From Bosea sp. Tri-49 (GTDB lineage Bacteria; Pseudomonadota; Alphaproteobacteria; Rhizobiales; Beijerinckiaceae), in contig NZ_CP017946.1 in NCBI RefSeq assembly GCF_003952665.1, positions 1,922,001 to 1,986,000 of the forward strand: a stretch of 64,000 nucleotides of DNA. The letters are read 5' to 3'. The translations under genes were made by a program, and so were the position numbers. Shown piece by piece: positions 44,415 through 51,881 of the stretch. Within the stretch, counting starts at the first letter, position 1. Each line of letters begins with the position of its first letter. The notes below the pieces were generated by a model that did not search any database, had not been told where the DNA came from, and worked only from the letters and a program-made list of their open reading frames with translations.

Positions 44415-45395
44415 ATGACCCCCAGCTACCGTTCAATTGATTATTCTCTTCGACCGGGGAAGCACGCTGAAAGGCGAATGCTGTCCGATGCGTTAAGAAA
44501 ATTGACGCCGTTCGGCTCTGTCGAGCACTACCGCTATGTTGGTATGGGATCACTCTGGTATTCAGATTTCGCCCACTTCCATCGTTCGCTTGGTCTCGAC
44601 GATATGGTTTCTATTGAAAGGGAAGCTCAACATCGTGCCCGCTTTGAATTCAACAAGCCCTACGCGAGCATCGATCTTCGCTTCGCAAGCACGACTACCG
44701 AATTGCCTAGGCTCGACTGGCAAGTCCGTTCTATTATCTGGCTGGACTACGATGACCGACTAACTCGTTCGATATTGGCCGACAGTCGCATGGTGGCGGC
44801 TCGCGCCAACTCGGGCACCGTCTTCATAATCTCGGTACAAGTCGAAGGACCGCCAGTCTACGAGATTCAAGACGGCGAGGGCAATGAGAGCTTTCAGGAG
44901 GTTGAGAGTATCGACGACTTGCGAGAACGCTTCTTTAGGGGTTCTGTCCCAGCCACCGCTTCCAATAGCGACCTCCGTGGATGGGCGGTCGCAAAACTGG
45001 CAAGATCGATGATTTCCCTAACTATCGAGGCGGAACTCGCAGCAAGAAATGCTGGACGCCCTAGAAATCAATGGTTTCAATTTAAGCAGTTTGTCGCGTT
45101 TGAGTATGCAGATGGCGCCAAGATGACCACCTTGGGAGGCATCTTTGTCGATGCCGGCCAGAATGCTCTTTTTGAATCATGCGACCTTTCCCGCTTGTCT
45201 TACTATCGTTCGTCCAACGAGGCCGTCCGTTTAACAGTACCGGTCCTTACTCCTCGCGAGATGCGCTTTTTAGAGTCCCGTCTTCCCGTCGCCGAGGGGC
45301 AGCAGCTGCAACACGGCGTCATTCCCGCCAGAGACGCAAACGCATTCGCCTCGCTTTATAGGTACCTGCCTAGTTTCGCTGCGTTGGAAAGTTGA
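44415..45395 (+). CDS. Hypothetical Rossmann-like (putative methyltransferase-fold) partner protein
   Basis: A 326-residue cytoplasmic protein starting directly after the GHKL stop, so it is surely co-expressed. A YVGMGSLWYSDF segment at residues 41-52 and MVSIERE at about 64-70 look like the first strands of a nucleotide or SAM-binding Rossmann fold, and IIWLDYDD near 105 recalls motif IV-type acids, so an O-methyltransferase-like fold is possible. Later parts (WFQFKQFVAFEYADGAKMTTLGGI) are not assigned. I do not recognise it as a named family. Its role in the island is presumably effector or modification partner, but this is inference. Confidence 0.75.
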   Translation: MTPSYRSIDYSLRPGKHAERRMLSDALRKLTPFGSVEHYRYVGMGSLWYSDFAHFHRSLGLDDMVSIEREAQHRARFEFNKPYASIDLRFASTTTELPRLDWQVRSIIWLDYDDRLTRSILADSRMVAARANSGTVFIISVQVEGPPVYEIQDGEGNESFQEVESIDDLRERFFRGSVPATASNSDLRGWAVAKLARSMISLTIEAELAARNAGRPRNQWFQFKQFVAFEYADGAKMTTLGGIFVDAGQNALFESCDLSRLSYYRSSNEAVRLTVPVLTPREMRFLESRLPVAEGQQLQHGVIPARDANAFASLYRYLPSFAALES

Positions 45396-46234
45396 CCGAG
45401 AAATTAGCCCTCTCGTTTTATCCCCGCTGCCAAAACCTCCCGTATGATCCCCTCGCCCATCACCCATACGGGGCGGCCGTCCGGAGGTATGCCAGAGGCT
45501 GGGTGAGGGTCGGCGCCTGCGGGCGGGGGTTACGCCCCGCTCCCGGGAGGCTTCGGGGCACCGCCCTGGGGACACTAAGATCCCTGTGCGAGGAGCTCGC
45601 TAGATGAAGCGGCTGCAGCGGCCGGCCTGATGGCCGAAGGGAGCGACGACCCGAAGAGGGGAACTGGCGCCCATTGGCATCGCGGCACGGCCAGCAGCCG
45701 GCTTCGCAGAAGCGCGGCCCGAAGACTGAAAAACGCCGAAGGCGGAGCGCCACGGGGCGTGCGGATGGGGACCATCCGCGCCGCTTCCTGGCTCAACGGA
45801 AGCGGATCTCACGACGCGCCTCGCGGCGCTCCGCCAGCCCCGTATTGTGAAGCGCCCGCAGGCAGGCCTGCGGGCGGGGTTTGGCGCGTGCGTGAAGGAA
45901 GGGGCGCGGGATCCCCTCTCCCGTGTGGGAGAGGGGTAGGGGTGAGGGCCCGCCGCTGATTATTGAGGTACCGCGGCTGCCGTTGTGCCTTCTATTGGTA
46001 GGGCAGGCCCTCATCCGGCGCTCCGCGCCACCTTCTCCCATCCGGGAGAAGGTTGGGTCGCGGCTCCGAGTGCTTTGCGGGCCAGTCATTGCGCGCCGAT
46101 TTCCTCCCCTGGGCCAATTTGTCGCCCCAAGCCCGCCATGTCCCTAACTCGCCATTAACCTTGATCGTTCATTTCGTCGGACGGGTGGTGGCTTCGCGCG
46201 GGCTGTAGCTGCTGCGGTGCGGGGGTAGCAAACC
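45396..46234. other. Gene-free GC-rich region with palindromes
   Basis: About 840 bases without a convincing gene. The first half is rich in short imperfect repeats and the two strands read open for 80-110 codons with arginine-rich, low-quality sequences that look like chance. Two perfect inverted repeats (CCCCTCTCCC/GGGAGAGGGG at 45913-45936 and CCTTCTCCC/GGGAGAAGG at 46031-46052) are of the REP-like kind. I cannot exclude an unrecognised RNA. The motA promoter is presumably in the last 100 bases. Confidence 0.5.
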
Positions 46235-47092
46235 ATGCGGCTGATCGTCGGCGCAATCATCGTCTTCGTCTGCGTCTTCGGCAGTTACGCGGCCATGGGT
46301 GGCCACCTCTTCGTCCTTTGGCAGCCGTTCGAGTTCGTCATCATCCTCGGTGCAGCGATCGGCGCCTTCATCATCGGCAATCCCCCGCCGGTCCTCAAGG
46401 CCGTGCCTTCCATGCTCGGCACGATCCTGAAGGGCTCCAAGTACACGCAGGAATGCTATGTCGAACTGCTGGGGATGCAGTATTCACTGTACAAGCTCGT
46501 GAGGCAGAAGGGCATGCTCGCGGTCGAGGAGCACATTGAAAATCCGAGCAAATCGACGCTGTTCAATGCCTTCCCGACGTTTGCTGCGAACCATCATGCG
46601 GTCGAGTTCGTCTGCGACTACATGCGCATGTTGACGCTTGGCGCCAACAACGCCCACGAGATCGACGCTCTCATGGACGAGGAACTGGAGACGCACCACC
46701 AGGAGCAGGAGCGTCTCGTTTCGGCCATGCAGTCGATCGCCGACGGAACACCGGCGCTCGGCATCGTCGCCGCCGTGCTCGGCGTGATCAAGACGATGGG
46801 GGCGATCAAGGAGCCGCCGGAGGTGCTTGGACATCTGATCGGCGGCGCGCTCGTCGGCACCTTCTTCGGCGTCTTCGTCGCCTACGGCTTCTTCGCGCCC
46901 ATGGCGGCGTCGCTCAAGAGCACCTTCGAGGCGGAAGCCAAATACTTCCTGTCGCTCAAGGCGGGTCTCCTCGCCCATGTCAGCGGCCAGCCGCCGGTGA
47001 TGGCGGTCGAATTCGCCCGCAAGGCTCTGATGAGCGACGTTCGCCCGACCTTCAGCGAAGTGGAAGCGGCAACCGCCAAACTGGCCGCCTAG
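46235..47092 (+). CDS. motA: Flagellar motor stator protein MotA
   Basis: A 285-residue inner-membrane protein forming the proton channel of the flagellar motor with MotB. Four membrane segments are visible (two near the N-terminus, two around residues 175-225), with the conserved DGTPALGIVAAVLGVIKTMG proline-containing segment at about 168-187 and the large cytoplasmic loop carrying charged residues. Start and length fit the family. The motB gene follows 28 bases downstream. The rest of the flagellar cluster is outside the window. Confidence 0.95.
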   Translation: MRLIVGAIIVFVCVFGSYAAMGGHLFVLWQPFEFVIILGAAIGAFIIGNPPPVLKAVPSMLGTILKGSKYTQECYVELLGMQYSLYKLVRQKGMLAVEEHIENPSKSTLFNAFPTFAANHHAVEFVCDYMRMLTLGANNAHEIDALMDEELETHHQEQERLVSAMQSIADGTPALGIVAAVLGVIKTMGAIKEPPEVLGHLIGGALVGTFFGVFVAYGFFAPMAASLKSTFEAEAKYFLSLKAGLLAHVSGQPPVMAVEFARKALMSDVRPTFSEVEAATAKLAA

Positions 47093-47120
47093 CTCCGGCC
47101 CAATCTCCAGCAGGGACCCG

Positions 47121-47990
47121 ATGACCAAGCCCGCCCAGACGATCATCGTCAAGAAGGTCAAGAAGGCCGCGCATGCGCACCATGGCGGCGCCTGGAAGAT
47201 CGCCTATGCGGACTTCGTGACCGCCATGATGGCGTTCTTTCTGCTGATGTGGCTGATCAGCATGACGACGCAGGAGCAGAAGGAAGGCCTGGCGGAGTAT
47301 TTCGCGCCGGGGTCTTTGAGCCCCAGCACCAGTGGCTCTGGCGGCATGCTGTGGGGTACCGCCCTCGACAAATCAGGCAGCAAGCCGTCGCCGCCACGCG
47401 AGGCGGCGACGGGGACCGCCAGGCCGGAGGACAGGGCGCGCCGGACCAGCTCTGGCGCCGCCGACCGCGAGATCAACCGCTCGGTTGCCGGCCAGCAGGC
47501 CAGCCACAGCGCGATAGCCAGCCTCCGGCAGACGCTCCAGAGCATGCCCGAAATTGCCGATCTGTCGCGCAACATCGTGATCGAGCCGACCAAGGAGGGG
47601 TTGGATGTTGCCCTCATGGACGAGTCCGGCCGCTCAATGTTCCCCGAGGGCTCGGTCCAACCCTACCCGAGTACCCGTCGCGTGCTGGAGACGCTCGCGC
47701 CCACTCTGCGCCGCCTGCCCAACCGCCTGGCGATCACCGGCCACACGTCTGCCGCGCGCCCGGGCTCGGCGGCAGGCGCCGAGCCCTGGAGCCTTACCAC
47801 CGGGCGCGCGCTCGCCGTCCGCGAGATCCTGTCGAATGCGGGGTTCCCCAACGACCGCTTCGCTTCCGTGGTGGGGCGCGCCGACACCGAGCCGGTCTTC
47901 CTCGACAATCCTTACATCGCGCCGAACCGACGGGTGAGGATCACTCTGCTCACTGAAGAGCCGCCATTGCCCCCGAACCACTTGCGCTGA
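47121..47990 (+). CDS. motB: Flagellar motor protein MotB
   Basis: A 289-residue protein with a basic N-terminus (KKVKKAAHAHHGGAWKIAYADF), one membrane helix around residues 30-50 with the proton-binding aspartate in YADFVTAMMAFFLLMWL, and a C-terminal OmpA-like peptidoglycan-binding domain (AITGHTSAARPG to NRRVRITLL). The periplasmic linker is rich in Ser, Gly and Arg. It follows motA closely, so both are one operon. A stator partner role is secure. Confidence 0.95.
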   Translation: MTKPAQTIIVKKVKKAAHAHHGGAWKIAYADFVTAMMAFFLLMWLISMTTQEQKEGLAEYFAPGSLSPSTSGSGGMLWGTALDKSGSKPSPPREAATGTARPEDRARRTSSGAADREINRSVAGQQASHSAIASLRQTLQSMPEIADLSRNIVIEPTKEGLDVALMDESGRSMFPEGSVQPYPSTRRVLETLAPTLRRLPNRLAITGHTSAARPGSAAGAEPWSLTTGRALAVREILSNAGFPNDRFASVVGRADTEPVFLDNPYIAPNRRVRITLLTEEPPLPPNHLR

Positions 47991-48127
47991 ACACATCGCC
48001 TCGGCCGCCTCACGGTCCGTTTGGGATTGAGCTCAAGGCTGACAAAACGTGAGAGGCCGAGTGCCTCTATGCAAGGCGAGCGGCGGAGGTCTCACCCGGT
48101 CGAAACGCCCTCATCCCCCTGCCGGGA

Positions 48128-48150
48128 CCTTCTCCCCCGAAGAGAGAAGG
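48128..48150. repeat. REP-like palindrome downstream of motB
   Basis: CCTTCTC pairs with GAGAAGG across a 9-base spacer, in a GC-rich stretch that begins GCCCTCATCCCCCTGCCGGG. It resembles the elements at 45913 and 46031 and lies in the motB-to-48262 gap, where no gene is seen. Confidence 0.5.
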
Positions 48151-48261
48151 GGGGCTAATCCCCTCCCCGCGCCCTTCCGTCGCACGGCTTTGTGAGGGTC
48201 TTGTTTACGCCTTGTTAAACCGCTCTTGGACATCCCTGCGATGCAAACAGGAGTTGACCCG

Positions 48262-48762
48262 ATGATCAGACTGGCCCCTTTCGCGGCGCTCAGCCTTCTC
48301 GCGGCCTCGGCCTCGGCTTTCGCCGCGCCGGCCCAGCCACTCGGCCAGTTCAAGCAGTGGAACGCGGCGACCTATGACAATGCAAATGGCAAGCGTTGCT
48401 ATATCGTCTCCTCGCCGAGCGCCGAGACACCTGCGACCTTGCGTCATGGCGACGTGTTTTTCTTCGTGCAGACCGCGCCCAACGCGCAGGCCCGCACCGA
48501 GTCGAGCTTTCAGACCGGCTACGACTTCGCCAAGGATTCGACCGTCACCGTGACGATCGGCGACGAGACGTTCCGCATGCTGACCTCGGGCAACAATGCC
48601 TGGCTGCAGCGGCTGGAGCGCGAAAGCGAGCTGCTCGCGGCGATGAAGGCCGGCGACGAGATGGTGCTGGCGGCGCGCTCGGCCCGCGGCAACGAGACGA
48701 GCTACACCTTCTCGCTCGAAGGCGTGACCGCGGCGTCAAGGCTGCTGGAGCGCTGCAGCTGA
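48262..48762 (+). CDS. Invasion-associated locus B (IalB)-family protein
   Basis: A 166-residue exported protein. The start MIRLAPFAALSLLAASASAFA is a Sec signal; SD AGGAGT lies nine bases upstream. Mature features are the KQWNAATYDNANGKRCYIVSSP opening and RLLERCS end, with two cysteines, as in the IalB family. IalB of Bartonella affects host-cell invasion, but in free-living bacteria the role is unknown. It is convergent with the RraA-like gene eight bases away. Confidence 0.85.
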   Translation: MIRLAPFAALSLLAASASAFAAPAQPLGQFKQWNAATYDNANGKRCYIVSSPSAETPATLRHGDVFFFVQTAPNAQARTESSFQTGYDFAKDSTVTVTIGDETFRMLTSGNNAWLQRLERESELLAAMKAGDEMVLAARSARGNETSYTFSLEGVTAASRLLERCS

Positions 48763-48769
48763 GGCGTGG

Positions 48770-49444
48770 CTACAGGACGCCGTGGCGCTCGAAGACCGAG
48801 CGCAGGCTGTTCCCGGCTAGCAGCTCCTCGCGGGTCGAATCCTCGGCCTCGATCTTGGCCAGCGCCAGCCGGATCGCCTCTGGCGCGATCGCGCGCGGCA
48901 CGATGACGACGCCATCGACGTCGCCGAAGACGAAATCGCCCGCCGCGACGCGGGCGCCGCCCACTTCGACCGGCTCGTCGGCGGCCATCATCTCGGCGCG
49001 GCCCTTGGTATCGAGCGGGCCGATGCCGCCATGGAAGACGGGGAAGCCGAGCTCGCGGATGCGGCGGACATCACGCACCAGCCCATCGGTGAGGCAGCCG
49101 GCGGCGCCTCTCACCTTCGAGGCGGTGGTCAGCAATTCGCCCCAGGGCGCGATCCGGTCGGTCGGCCCGTCGCAGGCGAGCACGGAAATCTCGCCGGGCC
49201 TGAGGCTATCGATCAGGTCCATCTCCAGCGCATAGGGGTTGTGACCCTCCGGGAGATGGTAGCGTTTCATGTAGAGCCCGGTACGGGCGAAGCCGCAGAG
49301 CACGCTGGCCTCGTCGAGCGGGCGCACGAAGGGCTTCACCGCCTGGTTCGGGAAGCCGAGTTCGTCGAGCACGTCGGAGAGCACCGCCGAATAGAGCCGG
49401 CCCTTGAGGTCGGCGAGATCGAGTTCCTGGGCCGGATCCGGCAT
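48770..49444 (-). CDS. RraA-family protein (HMG/oxaloacetate aldolase-like)
   Basis: A 224-residue cytoplasmic protein of the RraA/dimethylmenaquinone methyltransferase-like fold. Typical segments are SDVLDELGFPNQAVKP near residue 25, GELLTTASKVRGAAGCLTDGLVRDV near 105-129 (the conserved acid/base and metal-binding area) and GDVDGVVIVPRAI near the end. Members cleave 4-hydroxy-4-methyl-2-oxoglutarate or oxaloacetate, while the E. coli RraA regulates RNase E, so the substrate is open. It is a single gene. Confidence 0.85.
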   Translation of the reverse strand: MPDPAQELDLADLKGRLYSAVLSDVLDELGFPNQAVKPFVRPLDEASVLCGFARTGLYMKRYHLPEGHNPYALEMDLIDSLRPGEISVLACDGPTDRIAPWGELLTTASKVRGAAGCLTDGLVRDVRRIRELGFPVFHGGIGPLDTKGRAEMMAADEPVEVGGARVAAGDFVFGDVDGVVIVPRAIAPEAIRLALAKIEAEDSTREELLAGNSLRSVFERHGVL

Positions 49445-49534
49445 GCGCTTCCCCTCTCCATATTATAGAGGGGAAGCTTCCGGGCGCGCCGGCGGCGGGT
49501 CAAGCCATCGCTGATGCGTGGGGTGGAACGACGC

Positions 49535-50026
49535 TCAGGCCGGCAGCTCGTCGAGACGGGCATAGCTTGCCTCCATGCCGTATTCCATGCCGGTGGCGAG
49601 CATCGCTTCGCGGGTGGCGGCGTCGGGCAGGGTCATGCGCATGGTCATCAGGGTGCCGGCGCCATCGGCCTCGAAGCGGGTATCGATATGGTTGTCGGGT
49701 GTCGGATTGGGCATGTTGTCCGGCGCCGGATCGGGCATATGGAAGCGCTCGACATGGATGATGCGGCCGAACGGCTCGAGCGCGACGTACTCACCGGTGA
49801 GCGTGAGGCTGCCGCCGCTGCCATCGCTCCATTCATAGCGGATCTTGCCGCCGGGCCGAGGATCGTTGATGCAGACCGGCATGGTCCAGCCATCGGGGCC
49901 GAGCAGCCACTTTTGGATCAGCGCCGGCTCGGTATGGGCGCGATAGACCGCCTGCGGCGAGGCCTTGAAGCGGCGGGTGACGACGACATGGGTGTCGCCC
50001 TCGGTCGTCAGGATCAGCTTGGTCAT
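49535..50026 (-). CDS. SRPBCC-family (AHSA1-type) protein
   Basis: A 163-residue START/Bet v1-like ligand-binding protein. The KLILTTEGDTHVVVTRRFKASPQAVYRAHTEPALIQKWLLGPDG opening region and GEYVALEPFGRIIHVE strand are typical of AHSA1-type proteins. Start ATG 50026 overlaps the ArsR stop by four bases (ATGA), so it is translated as a coupled pair with the regulator. Such pairs are common in alphaproteobacteria, and the ligand is unknown. Confidence 0.88.
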   Translation of the reverse strand: MTKLILTTEGDTHVVVTRRFKASPQAVYRAHTEPALIQKWLLGPDGWTMPVCINDPRPGGKIRYEWSDGSGGSLTLTGEYVALEPFGRIIHVERFHMPDPAPDNMPNPTPDNHIDTRFEADGAGTLMTMRMTLPDAATREAMLATGMEYGMEASYARLDELPA

Positions 50027-50361
50027 GTCTGGTCTTTCTCTTTGCCTGGTTCCATCTCGGCTAGAAGCTGGTCCAGCCGGTCGTAGTTCGCCTCTAAGGC
50101 CTGCCTCAGCATGGCGAGCCATTTGTCGATCTCCTCGAGCGCGCCGGGTGCCAGCCGGCAGGGTCGCCTGGTCCCCTCGATCCGCCTGATGATGAGCCCC
50201 GCCCCCTCCAGCACCTTCAGGTGCCGCGACACCGCCGGCTGCGACATCGCGAAGGGCTCGGCGAGTTCCATCACCGTGGTTTCGCCGAGGGCCAGCCGCG
50301 CCAGGATCGCCCGGCGCGTCGGATCGGCGAGAGCGGAAAAGGCTGCGTCCAACCTATTCAT
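50023..50361 (-). CDS. ArsR-family transcriptional regulator
   Basis: A 112-residue winged-helix repressor. LDAAFSALADPTRRAILARLALGETTVMELAEPFAMSQPAVSRHLKVLEGAGLI covers the ArsR HTH (about residues 3-58). No metal-binding cysteine pair is seen, so it belongs to the non-metal group found with SRPBCC genes. ATG 50361 is chosen because the frame continuing to 50403 passes over the palindrome just upstream. The perfect 18-bp palindrome 50383-50400 lies 22 bases before its start. Confidence 0.9.
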   Translation of the reverse strand: MNRLDAAFSALADPTRRAILARLALGETTVMELAEPFAMSQPAVSRHLKVLEGAGLIIRRIEGTRRPCRLAPGALEEIDKWLAMLRQALEANYDRLDQLLAEMEPGKEKDQT

Positions 50362-50382
50362 GTCGACCTCTCTATATAATGT

Positions 50383-50400
50383 ATCAGTTATATAACTGAT
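50383..50400. promoter_or_regulatory. Perfect 18-bp palindrome, candidate ArsR operator
   Basis: ATCAGTTATATAACTGAT is a perfect palindrome just upstream of the ArsR start at 50361. Its AT-rich core, position and size are those of an autoregulatory operator for a dimeric ArsR repressor. It probably overlaps the promoter, and binding is inferred. Confidence 0.6.
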
Positions 50401-50451
50401 CATGCCTCGTCAAGCGCCTTCTTCGGCGCCATGGCGAAACGGCGATGCGGC

Positions 50452-51099
50452 TCAGGAGCGGGGCGCGAGGATGGCTGCCCGCAGCAGCAGATAGAGCAGC
50501 AAACCGTTGAGCAGGTGCCAGCCCCAGTGCAGGCCGAACGGAACCGCGCCGCACAGGACGGAATCGAGCGAGCGGAAGCTGAGCGACAGGGCGAAGACGA
50601 AGCCGGCAACGGCGATCCGCCCGCCCGTGACGGCATCGCCGCGCAGCCTTGCCGCAAGCGCGACGCCAAAAAGGCCGACCAGGAAGCCGGCATAGCCGGC
50701 CGAGCCGCGCATGCCGGCCGGCACCAGCGGCGCGACACCGGCGGCCAGGCCGAAGCAGGCGGCTAGGAAGAGCAGCGCCGCGATCGCCGCAATCAGCGGC
50801 GACAGGCCCAGGAACCGGTTGAGCGCCAGACCGAAATAGCAGAGCGCAAAGAGCTGGATCGGCACGACATCGGCGAGCAGCGTCCAGCGCTGCGGCATGG
50901 TGTGGAACAGGAACGAACCGACGCCGATGACCGCGACCAGCATCGTCAGCGATTCGGCAGGCCAGTCGCGGCGACCGGTTCGTCGCAACAGCAGGAAGGC
51001 CGCCAACGCCGCCAGCAGGAAGGCCGCATTGCTGACCGCATTGAGCGGCTCGGCCCAGAAGGCGCCGTCCAGCCGCTCGCAATAGCCCGCGCCCTGCAT
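50452..51099 (-). CDS. Ceramidase-family membrane protein
   Basis: A 215-residue integral membrane protein with about seven hydrophobic segments. The motifs YCERLDGAFWAEPLNAVSNAAFL at the start and FGLHWGWHLLNGLLLYLLL at the end are the alkaline ceramidase-like (PF05875) family signatures, with the conserved Cys, Asp and His-containing site. SD on the minus strand is weak. The bacterial substrate is not known and may be a non-sphingolipid amide. It is encoded upstream of, and apart from, the ArsR/SRPBCC pair. Confidence 0.85.
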   Translation of the reverse strand: MQGAGYCERLDGAFWAEPLNAVSNAAFLLAALAAFLLLRRTGRRDWPAESLTMLVAVIGVGSFLFHTMPQRWTLLADVVPIQLFALCYFGLALNRFLGLSPLIAAIAALLFLAACFGLAAGVAPLVPAGMRGSAGYAGFLVGLFGVALAARLRGDAVTGGRIAVAGFVFALSLSFRSLDSVLCGAVPFGLHWGWHLLNGLLLYLLLRAAILAPRS

Positions 51100-51557
51100 G
51101 CCCTGCTCCGCCTTCGCCTGGAATCAGCGAATCATGCCGCTTGCGGCACTGCAGCCGCGTGACAGGCTCATCGATGAAACCGGTCAATTGTCCGCGAATC
51201 CGTGCATGGTGAACAGCCCGTTACGGCCGCGTATGGCTCGGCAACCAATGTTGCAGTGCAAACCGCATGGCAAACGTATCGATTCTGCGCCAAATCGAGG
51301 CAATCCCAGAAACTCGTCGGAGCGAGATCGTAAATTGCCTAAAACTTAGGCCAAATTGTCACTGTTCTGACAAAATCGTTAAGCGCCCTGCGCGGGTCAG
51401 CGGGCCTTTCCAAACGATCTCTTAATTTGTCATGCAATGATTGCATAACAGAACTGACGCAACGCCCCTGTGAGAGGCACTGTGATCTCTCTATATGCAG
51501 TGCACAACGAATTCATCGCTGTCGGGGCAAACCCCGCAAAACCAAAAGGTTATCGCC
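51100..51557. other. Intergenic region with a 15-bp palindrome
   Basis: About 460 bases, more AT-rich than the genome average. It holds ATGCAATGATTGCAT at 51432-51446 (7-bp arms, single-base centre), a possible operator about 110 bases before the DUF1127 gene. Nothing else was recognised. Confidence 0.5.
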
Positions 51558-51713
51558 ATGTTCCTGTCCATGATCGCTTCCAAGATCCGCTCTTATCTTC
51601 GCTATCGCGAGACCGTCCGCGAGCTGTCCCGTCTCACCGACCGTGAGCTCGACGACCTCGGCCTGTCGCGCTCGGACATCCAGTACGTCGCCCGCACCCA
51701 CGCGACGGCCTGA
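51558..51713 (+). CDS. DUF1127 domain-containing small protein
   Basis: A 51-residue protein. The C-terminal DUF1127 core (YRETVRELSRLTDRELDDLGL) follows a short hydrophobic/basic N-terminus. These YjiS-like proteins are common, often strongly expressed and regulatory-RNA-linked in alphaproteobacteria, including RNA-binding or stress roles in some, but this one's role is unknown. The same core is fused to a GNAT domain at 36369. Followed by a strong terminator. Confidence 0.88.
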   Translation: MFLSMIASKIRSYLRYRETVRELSRLTDRELDDLGLSRSDIQYVARTHATA

Positions 51714-51788
51714 TTTCCGACCGCCAGGTTGGACGAGTAGTTTCTCCTAGATCCTGCGTTCCTCCCCTCAGGATCTGGTCGAAGAGCG

Positions 51789-51814
51789 AATGCCCGCTTT
51801 CGAGCGGGCATTTT
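51789..51814 (+). terminator. Rho-independent terminator after DUF1127
   Basis: A 10-bp perfect stem (AATGCCCGCT / AGCGGGCATT) with a TTCG tetraloop, ending in a T run, 75 bases past the DUF1127 stop. It insulates the small gene from trmFO. Confidence 0.88.
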
Positions 51815-51881
51815 GCGTTTCTAGGCCTGATTCAAGCCCCACGCCCTTGACCTTGGGCGCCGCCGCGGACACATCGCGGCC

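Noticed and set aside
45630..45959. A 109-codon plus-strand frame in the GC-rich gap
   Set aside because: No SD, arginine- and glycine-rich with no homology-like pattern, and it overlaps frames on the other strand; judged a chance ORF.
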